In this document: piece by piece, positions 59,108 to 64,000 of the stretch
Numbering within the stretch: position 1 is the first letter of the stretch
Layout: every line of letters begins with the position of its first letter
Origin: JBQTIQ01 sp052387955
GTDB taxonomy: Bacteria > Actinomycetota > Acidimicrobiia > Acidimicrobiales > JACDCH01
NCBI GenBank assembly: GCA_052387955.1
Contig: JBQTIQ010000023.1
Coordinates: 44,642 to 108,641, forward strand
Direction of reading: 5' to 3'
Length of the DNA: 64,000 nucleotides
Notes under the pieces: model-generated
What the model saw: only the letters and a program-made list of their open reading frames with translations
What the model was told of the DNA's origin: nothing
Database searches by the model: none
Made by a program: the position numbers and the translations under genes

Positions 59108-59520
59108 TGGCGCGCAAGACACCGCGGACCAAGAACAAGGACAACGCCCGGCGTTCGAAGAAGAAGACGAGCGTCCTGGTCCAGGACCGCATCGCCTACA
59201 TCGACTACAAGGACGTCAACTTGCTTCGCCGGTTCATGTCCGACCGGGCCAAGATCCGTGCCCGCCGGGTCACCGGCAACGACGCTCAGCAGCAACGCGA
59301 GGTCGCCCGAGCGATCAAGAACGCCCGCGAGATGGCATTGCTGCCGTACACCAATCGGGTCACCACCCAGCGCAGCCCCCGCGACCGGGGCGATCGCGGT
59401 GACCGCCCCGGCCGGGCCGACGGGCCGCCGCCGCGCCCCAGTACGCCGCCGCCGGTGCAGGCTGAGGGTGAGGCTGTCGAGGTGCCCAACGAAGCGGTGG
59501 CGGTCGAGGAGGCACGATGA
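59107..59520 (+). CDS. rpsR: 30S ribosomal protein S18 with a C-terminal extension
   Basis: 137 residues, against a usual 75-90. The S18 core is YIDYKDVNLLRRFMSDRAKI then RRVTGNDAQQQREVARAIKN and REMALLPYTNR. After it about 50 residues of Arg/Asp/Pro-rich then acidic sequence (RDRGDRGDRPGRADG, EVPNEAVAVEEAR) follow. The tail probably lies outside the ribosome core. Coupled to rplI by ATGA. Confidence 0.95.
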   Translation: MARKTPRTKNKDNARRSKKKTSVLVQDRIAYIDYKDVNLLRRFMSDRAKIRARRVTGNDAQQQREVARAIKNAREMALLPYTNRVTTQRSPRDRGDRGDRPGRADGPPPRPSTPPPVQAEGEAVEVPNEAVAVEEAR

Positions 59521-59963
59521 AGGTCATCCTCCGCCAGGATGTCCGCGACATCGGCAAGAAGGGCGACATCGTCGATGTCGCCAACGGCTATGCCCGTAAC
59601 TACCTCGAGCCGAAAGGGCTGGCCATCCGGGCCACCGAGGGCAGCGTCGCCCAGGCTGCGGCGATGCGCCGCTCCCGGGACGTCAAGGACTCCCGCGAGC
59701 GGGGTGCGGCCGAGGAGGTCGCCAAGTCCCTGGTCCCTGCGGTGATCAGGCTCACGGCCAAGGCCGGCCCCGAGGGCCGCCTGTTCGGCTCGGTCACCAC
59801 GACAGATGTGGCCGAGGCGGTGCTGGCCCAAACCGGTATCGATCTCGACCGGCGCAAGCTGCACCTGAACGAGCCGATCAAGTCGGTCGGCACCCACCAG
59901 GTGCCCGCCAAGCTGCACGCCGACGTCGAGTTCCCGATCACCGTCGAGGTGTCCCCCACCTGA
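59517..59963 (+). CDS. rplI: 50S ribosomal protein L9
   Basis: 148 residues. MKVILRQDVRDIGKKGDIVD and VANGYARNYLEPKGLAIRAT are the L9 N-domain; a long helix and C-domain (GRLFGSVTTTDVAEAVLAQT) follow. Last of the block; dnaB converges 138 bases away. Confidence 0.97.
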   Translation: MKVILRQDVRDIGKKGDIVDVANGYARNYLEPKGLAIRATEGSVAQAAAMRRSRDVKDSRERGAAEEVAKSLVPAVIRLTAKAGPEGRLFGSVTTTDVAEAVLAQTGIDLDRRKLHLNEPIKSVGTHQVPAKLHADVEFPITVEVSPT

Positions 59964-60101
59964 CGCCGGCCGGCCCTGGCGAGCGCACCAGCTCGCCATG
60001 GCCCGGACCGTCATTGGCCGACGTCTGCGGAGCGCGGCGTTGGCCGCCGTCGCGGCCAACCGGCTGCGGGCCACAGGCTCGGGTCAGAAGCGAAGCTTCG
60101 C

Positions 60102-61475
60102 TCAGACGTTGCGGGCGATGTTCGCGAACCGCGTGTAGCGGTCGAGCCAGGCCAGGCGGACCCTGCCGGTGGGCCCGCTGCGGTGTTTGGCCACGATGAC
60201 CTCGGCCAGGCCCCGGTCGGGGGTCTCGGGGTTGTACACCTCGTCGCGATAGAGGAACAGCACGACGTCCGCGTCCTGCTCGAGGGAGCCGCTCTCGCGC
60301 AGGTCGGCCAGCATGGGGCGCTTGTCCGCCCGTTGTTCCAAGCCGCGGTTGAGCTGGGCCAGGGCGATCACCGGGGTTTCGAGTTCGCGGGCCAGGATCT
60401 TGAGGCTTCGGCTGATCTCGGACACCTCGACCTGGCGGTTCTCGGCTCGCGAGCGGCCGGTCATCAGCTGCACGTAGTCGATGACCACGGCCCCGAGGTC
60501 ACCGACCCGGCTCTTGAGCCGGCGGGCCTTGGCCCGGATGTCCATGACGGTTATGTTGGGGTTGTCGTCGATGTAGAGTGGCGCCTCCGCGAGGCGGCCC
60601 ACCGCGTGGTGCAGCTTGGCCCAGTCGGCGTCGGCCAGACGGCCGTTGCGCACCCGGGTGGCGTCGACCCGGGCCTCGGAGCACAACACCCGCTGGGTCA
60701 CCTCGGACTGGCTCATCTCGAGGGAGAACACGAGCACCGGGCGGGCCGCCTCCAGGGCGGCATGGGTGGCGAGACCGAGGGCGAAAGACGTCTTGCCCAT
60801 AGCCGGCCGAGCCCCCACGACGATGAGGGACGAAGGCTGCATGCCTGACATGAGCTCGTCGAGGTCGACGTAACCGGTAGGTACCCCGGTGATGGCCTCA
60901 CCCCGCTCGTAGAGCTCCTCGAGCCGGTCGAGGGTGAGGTCGAGCAGTTGGCCGATGGGGGCGGTGGTGTCGGTGATCCGGCGCTGGGCCACGGCGAACA
61001 CCAGCGACTCGGCCTCGTCGACAGCCTTGGTCACGTCGTCGGGCAGCGAATAGGCCTTCTCGGCCATCTCGCCCGCCGCCCAGATGAGCCGGCGCAACAG
61101 GGCGTGCTCTTCGACGATCCGGGCGTAGCGGCCGGCGCTGGACGTCGCCGGCACGTTGGCCTGCAGCCCGACCAGGGTGGGCGGCCCACCGATGGCGTCG
61201 AGCAGGTCCGCGCGACGGAGCTCGTCGGCGACCGTCACCGGGTCGGCGGGCTGGCCGGCAGCCCACAGCGAGGTGACGGCCTCGTAGACGTGGCCGTGGG
61301 CCGGCTTGTAGAAGTCGTCGGGGCCGACCAGCTCGACGGCACTGGCAATGGCGTCCTTCGACAGCAACATGGCGCCCAGGAGCGACTCTTCGGCCTGAAG
61401 GTTGTGGGGTGGCACTCGCGCTGCAGGGGCGTTGCTGCGTCGGGATGGTTCGGTGTCGTGTCGGGTGTCGGCCAT
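60102..61475 (-). CDS. dnaB: replicative DNA helicase
   Basis: 457 residues, no intein. N-domain: PPHNLQAEESLLGAMLLSKD. RecA-like motor with Walker A GARPAMGKTS, and SRSLKILARELETPVIALAQ, LNRGLEQR, SGSLEQDADVVLFLYRDE. It is loaded by the DciA encoded at 23.1 kb. In mycobacteria dnaB follows rplI in the same direction; here it is inverted and head-on to rightward replication. Palindrome AGCGAAGCTTCGCT (60089-60102) overlaps the stop. Confidence 0.97.
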   Translation of the reverse strand: MADTRHDTEPSRRSNAPAARVPPHNLQAEESLLGAMLLSKDAIASAVELVGPDDFYKPAHGHVYEAVTSLWAAGQPADPVTVADELRRADLLDAIGGPPTLVGLQANVPATSSAGRYARIVEEHALLRRLIWAAGEMAEKAYSLPDDVTKAVDEAESLVFAVAQRRITDTTAPIGQLLDLTLDRLEELYERGEAITGVPTGYVDLDELMSGMQPSSLIVVGARPAMGKTSFALGLATHAALEAARPVLVFSLEMSQSEVTQRVLCSEARVDATRVRNGRLADADWAKLHHAVGRLAEAPLYIDDNPNITVMDIRAKARRLKSRVGDLGAVVIDYVQLMTGRSRAENRQVEVSEISRSLKILARELETPVIALAQLNRGLEQRADKRPMLADLRESGSLEQDADVVLFLYRDEVYNPETPDRGLAEVIVAKHRSGPTGRVRLAWLDRYTRFANIARNV

Positions 61476-61582
61476 GGGCGGACCACCTTCTCGCTATGCC
61501 CCTGTGGTTCACCAGTGGCACAACCGGAGGATCTTGCTGTGGGCCCGGTGTGTACCACCACCGGGCGTGGCCTCAGGCTAGC

Positions 61583-61596
61583 CGAACAGATGTTCG
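61583..61596. promoter_or_regulatory. LexA-type SOS box
   Basis: CGAACAGATGTTCG fits the Gram-positive/actinobacterial SOS box (CGAAC-N4-GTTCG) exactly. It lies 108 bases before dnaB and 68 before the membrane GT gene, so it could control either. Confidence 0.6.
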
Positions 61597-61663
61597 TCCA
61601 TCAACCGGCTCAGCCGGGGTTGACTGTGAAGAAGCCGCCGCTACGGGGAAGAATCCCCCCGAC

Positions 61664-63166
61664 GTGAACACCGCCGCCCCCGCCCGCGCCCTGGTCGTCC
61701 CCTTCCCTCGCCTGGCGCGTCCCATCACCGCCGCCTGCTGGAGCCGAGGGGCGCGGCTGCTGGCGTTGTGCCTGCTGGTGGGGGTGCTGACCCATGTCCC
61801 GAGCATCGTGCGCAGCGGCGAGGTGCTCAACCCAGACGAGGCCTTCCTCGCCACCCAGGCCCAGGTCCTGATCGACGGTGGGCGCCTGTACGAGCACGTC
61901 GTCGACCGCAAGCCGCCGGTGATGCCGGTCCTCTACGCCGCCGCCTTCCGCTCCTCCGGCTCGGCCAGCCTCCTGTCGGTCCGGCTGCTGGCCATCGCCG
62001 CCCATGTCTCGACCGCGCTGTTGTTGGCCTCGATCGCTCGCCGACGCGGCGGCGACCGGGCTGCTCTGGCCGCCGCCCTGTTGTTCCTGGTCGCCAGCGG
62101 GGCGCTCGTGCTGGAGGACAGCCAGGCAGCCAACTTCGAGGTCTTCATGCTTCCGCCGATGGTGGCGGCCTTCTGGTTCGCCGACCGGGCCCGTCCGGTA
62201 GCCGCCGGCCTGGCCACCGCGTTGGCCACGATGACCAAGCAGGTGGCGGCCGTGACCCTGCTCCCGCTGGCCTTCATGGCCTGGCGTCACGGTGGCTGGC
62301 GGGCGGTGGCCAAGCTCGGCGTCGCCTTCGTGGTGCCGGTGGGGGCCAGTGCCGCCCTGTTCGGGTGGAGCGACTTCTGGTTCTGGGTGTTCACCGGCAA
62401 CGGCGGCTACCTCGACGTCGAAGGGTCCTGGCACGTCGCGATCGGTAGGGGACTGGCCGGTACCGCCATCTTCCTGGCCGGGAACGCGGGTGCCCTATGG
62501 CTGCTGGCCCGCAACGGTCGCCGCCCCGCTCCCGACATCGACCTGTGGTTGTGGCTGGGCGCCGCCGTCATCGGCGTCGCCGCCGGGTTCCGCTTCTTCG
62601 GCCACTACTACTTCCAGCTCATGCCGCCGTTCGTGCTGTTGGCCGCGGGGGCGGCGGCCCGGGCGCGGCCTTCCACCTGGCGGGTGGCGTCTGCGCTCGC
62701 CGTCGCTGCTACCGCCGTGTTCCTGGTGCAGGGCCTGGTCGTGAACCCGAGGATCCTGCACCCCTACGACGACATCGCCGCCGCCATCGACGCCCACACC
62801 ACTCCAGGGGCGGCGATCTTCGTCTGGGGCCAGTACCCCCAGGCCTACTGGGCGTCCGAGCGCCGGCCTGCGACCCGGTTCCTCACCGCCGGTTTCCTCA
62901 CCGGCTTCGGCGGCGGTCGCGACCACGCCCTGGTCGGGCCGGAGTACGCCGTGGAAGGGGCGTGGGAGCAGTTGGCGGCCGACCTGCGCCTGCACCCGCC
63001 GTCGATGATCGTCGACTCCTCGGCCATCATCGACGCCCCCGAACCGGCGGAGATGGCGATCGAGCACTACCCCGAGGTCGCCAAGATCGTCCGAGACGAG
63101 TACCACGAGGTGGACCGGGTCGACGGAGTCGTGCTCTACGCCCGCCGCACCGGCTGTCCGTGTTGA
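61664..63166 (+). CDS. GT-C-like polytopic membrane protein (glycosyltransferase family 39/ArnT-like)
   Basis: 500 residues. About 10-12 membrane helices. The first extracellular loop holds VLNPDEAFLATQAQVLIDGG, with the acidic pair typical of GT-C active sites, and RKPPVMPVLYAAAF follows. It probably uses a polyprenyl-phosphate sugar, like PMT or ArnT. GTG 61664 is chosen; the frame extends upstream without sense. Divergent from dnaB with an SOS box between. Confidence 0.75.
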   Translation: MNTAAPARALVVPFPRLARPITAACWSRGARLLALCLLVGVLTHVPSIVRSGEVLNPDEAFLATQAQVLIDGGRLYEHVVDRKPPVMPVLYAAAFRSSGSASLLSVRLLAIAAHVSTALLLASIARRRGGDRAALAAALLFLVASGALVLEDSQAANFEVFMLPPMVAAFWFADRARPVAAGLATALATMTKQVAAVTLLPLAFMAWRHGGWRAVAKLGVAFVVPVGASAALFGWSDFWFWVFTGNGGYLDVEGSWHVAIGRGLAGTAIFLAGNAGALWLLARNGRRPAPDIDLWLWLGAAVIGVAAGFRFFGHYYFQLMPPFVLLAAGAAARARPSTWRVASALAVAATAVFLVQGLVVNPRILHPYDDIAAAIDAHTTPGAAIFVWGQYPQAYWASERRPATRFLTAGFLTGFGGGRDHALVGPEYAVEGAWEQLAADLRLHPPSMIVDSSAIIDAPEPAEMAIEHYPEVAKIVRDEYHEVDRVDGVVLYARRTGCPC

Positions 63167-63175
63167 GCGGGCCGG

Positions 63176-63877
63176 GTGTCGGGACCAAGGGAGAGTAGGC
63201 CGACGCTGCGGGTTGCGACGTGGAACCTCCGCCACGGCCGGCCGCGCCGCGGCTTCACCTCCAACCGCATGATGGCCCAGGCCCTCGGGGCCTTGGACGT
63301 GGACGTGCTGGCAGTGCAGGAAGTCGAACGGCGGGTGGTCCGGTCATGGTTTGCCGATCAGCCCGTCCTCGTCTCGCGCGCCACCGGGATGGGCCAGTGC
63401 ACCTACGCCCCGGCCCGGCGGCTGGCCTTGACCGGGTCCGACGGGGTGGCATTGGCCGTACGCGGCTCGATCGTCGGTCACGATGTGCACCGATTCGCCG
63501 GCGAGGACGGCCGCCAGGACCGGGTGGCCGTGCTGGCCGAGGTCGACGTCGGCGAGCGCCGGCTCTCGGTGGCAGCCACCCATCTCCAGAACGACGCCGG
63601 CGAAGCCCTGCGCCAACTGGCGGACCTGGTCGACCGTTTCGCCTCCTGGCCCCTTCCCCGTGTGGTGCTGGGCGACCTCAACCTGTGGCCCGATGCGGTC
63701 GAGGAGGTGCTGGGCCCGGCCGGGTACACGCTAGCCGGCGGCGGGCCCACCGAACCGGCGTGGGCACCGGCGCAGCGCATCGACCACGTCGCCGTCGCCG
63801 GCTTGCTCCTCGGTGGCGCCGAGACCCCGGCCGTGCCCGTCAGCGACCATCGCCCGGTGGTCGTGAGCTTGTCCTAG
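63176..63877 (+). CDS. endonuclease/exonuclease/phosphatase (EEP) family protein
   Basis: 233 residues. LRVATWNLRHG, VLAVQEVERR, VVLGDLNLWPDAVEEV and VSDHRPVVV give the metal and catalytic residues (Asn, Glu, Asp, Asn, His). Substrate not clear: DNA repair nuclease or phosphodiesterase. GTG start 10 bases after the GT stop, so an operon. Its stop TAG lies inside the right 127-bp repeat. Confidence 0.85.
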   Translation: MSGPRESRPTLRVATWNLRHGRPRRGFTSNRMMAQALGALDVDVLAVQEVERRVVRSWFADQPVLVSRATGMGQCTYAPARRLALTGSDGVALAVRGSIVGHDVHRFAGEDGRQDRVAVLAEVDVGERRLSVAATHLQNDAGEALRQLADLVDRFASWPLPRVVLGDLNLWPDAVEEVLGPAGYTLAGGGPTEPAWAPAQRIDHVAVAGLLLGGAETPAVPVSDHRPVVVSLS

Positions 63878-64000
63878 ATCTGCTCGGTCCCGAGAAGGCT
63901 TGACGTTGTGACAAGGTCCGGGACCGAGCAGATGCCGACCGAGCGACCGCCAGGGAGCCGGGCGGCGATGGGGGCCGGGGGGCCGCAGCCCCCCAGCTAG
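63874..64000 (-). repeat. 127-bp dispersed repeat, copy 2 (inverted to copy 1)
   Basis: Reverse complement of the 15884-16010 element with two substitutions and two indels. Here the hairpin arms ATCTGCTCGGTCCCG (63878-63892) and CGGGACCGAGCAGAT (63919-63933) are a perfect 15-base-pair stem with a 26-base loop. CTAG at both ends. Confidence 0.9.

Noticed and set aside
60089..60102. Palindrome AGCGAAGCTTCGCT as a terminator
   Set aside because: It has no loop and no T-run and overlaps the dnaB stop; termination unproven.
60102..61475. Intein in dnaB, gyrA or gyrB
   Set aside because: All three frames are of normal length and uninterrupted.
1..64000. CRISPR array or defence islands
   Set aside because: No regularly spaced short repeats; the tandem repeat at 43.2 kb has only two long units. 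No cas, restriction or other known defence genes were recognised.

Overview
The window is about 64 kb of very GC-rich actinobacterial chromosome centred on the replication origin. dnaN, recF, the DUF721/DciA gene, gyrB and gyrA run leftwards from about 25.9 kb. rpmH, rnpA, yidD, yidC, jag, rsmG, parA and parB run rightwards from about 27.8 kb. DnaA boxes and two parS sites lie between and beside them. The gene order (DUF3566 plus tRNA-Ile after gyrA; a CwlM-like protein, TrxA, TrxB, SigM-type sigma, DUF6049, GNAT and CCA-adding enzyme after parB) is the classic Actinomycetota origin neighbourhood. Divergent sequences, many GTG/TTG starts and the absence of murJ at its usual place suggest a deep-branching lineage such as Acidimicrobiia. 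That placement is an inference from gene content, not a phylogeny.

Region by region. (1) 1-3900 is the right end of an integrative, probably conjugative element in a tRNA-Ala(TGC) gene. It has a tyrosine integrase, two small coupled unknown genes, an XRE regulator divergent from an excisionase-like protein, a winged-helix protein and the N-terminus of a TrwC/MobF relaxase that leaves the window. (2) 4-15.9 kb carries RF3, a lipoprotein, an ECF sigma factor coupled to a serine hydrolase and divergent from a zinc-finger anti-sigma factor, a three-gene copper operon (CopC-CopD fusion, YcnI, a WHDHR-motif membrane protein), methionine aminopeptidase, a DUF3105 lipoprotein and a FliA/WhiG-type sigma factor. 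(3) 16-31.6 kb is the origin core, from an NAD(P)-binding protein through gyrA/gyrB/recF/dnaN/dnaA to rpmH-rsmG. (4) 31.6-34.1 kb is the parS-parA-parB partition locus.

(5) 34-48.8 kb is the envelope, redox and stress part. It has a catalytically dead CwlM-like amidase, thioredoxin and its reductase, a sigma/anti-sigma pair, a membrane Ser/Thr kinase with intact catalytic residues and an extracellular discoidin-like domain, DUF6049, a two-domain GNAT, a histone-deacetylase-like hydrolase, an LPxTG surface protein and the CCA-adding enzyme. (6) 48.8-63.9 kb matches the M. tuberculosis ino1-dnaB segment: inositol-phosphate synthase with its PadR regulator, DUF5318, two polytopic membrane proteins, a class A PBP, panB, DUF192, rpsF-ssb-rpsR-rplI and an inverted dnaB. 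A GT-C-like membrane protein and an EEP-family phosphatase/nuclease follow.

Two near-identical 127-bp repeats in inverted orientation (15884-16010 and 63874-64000) bracket the 48-kb origin segment, and a related repeat cluster sits at 43.2 kb. Positions, motifs and palindromes were read by eye. Family names rest on motif recognition, not on database searches.
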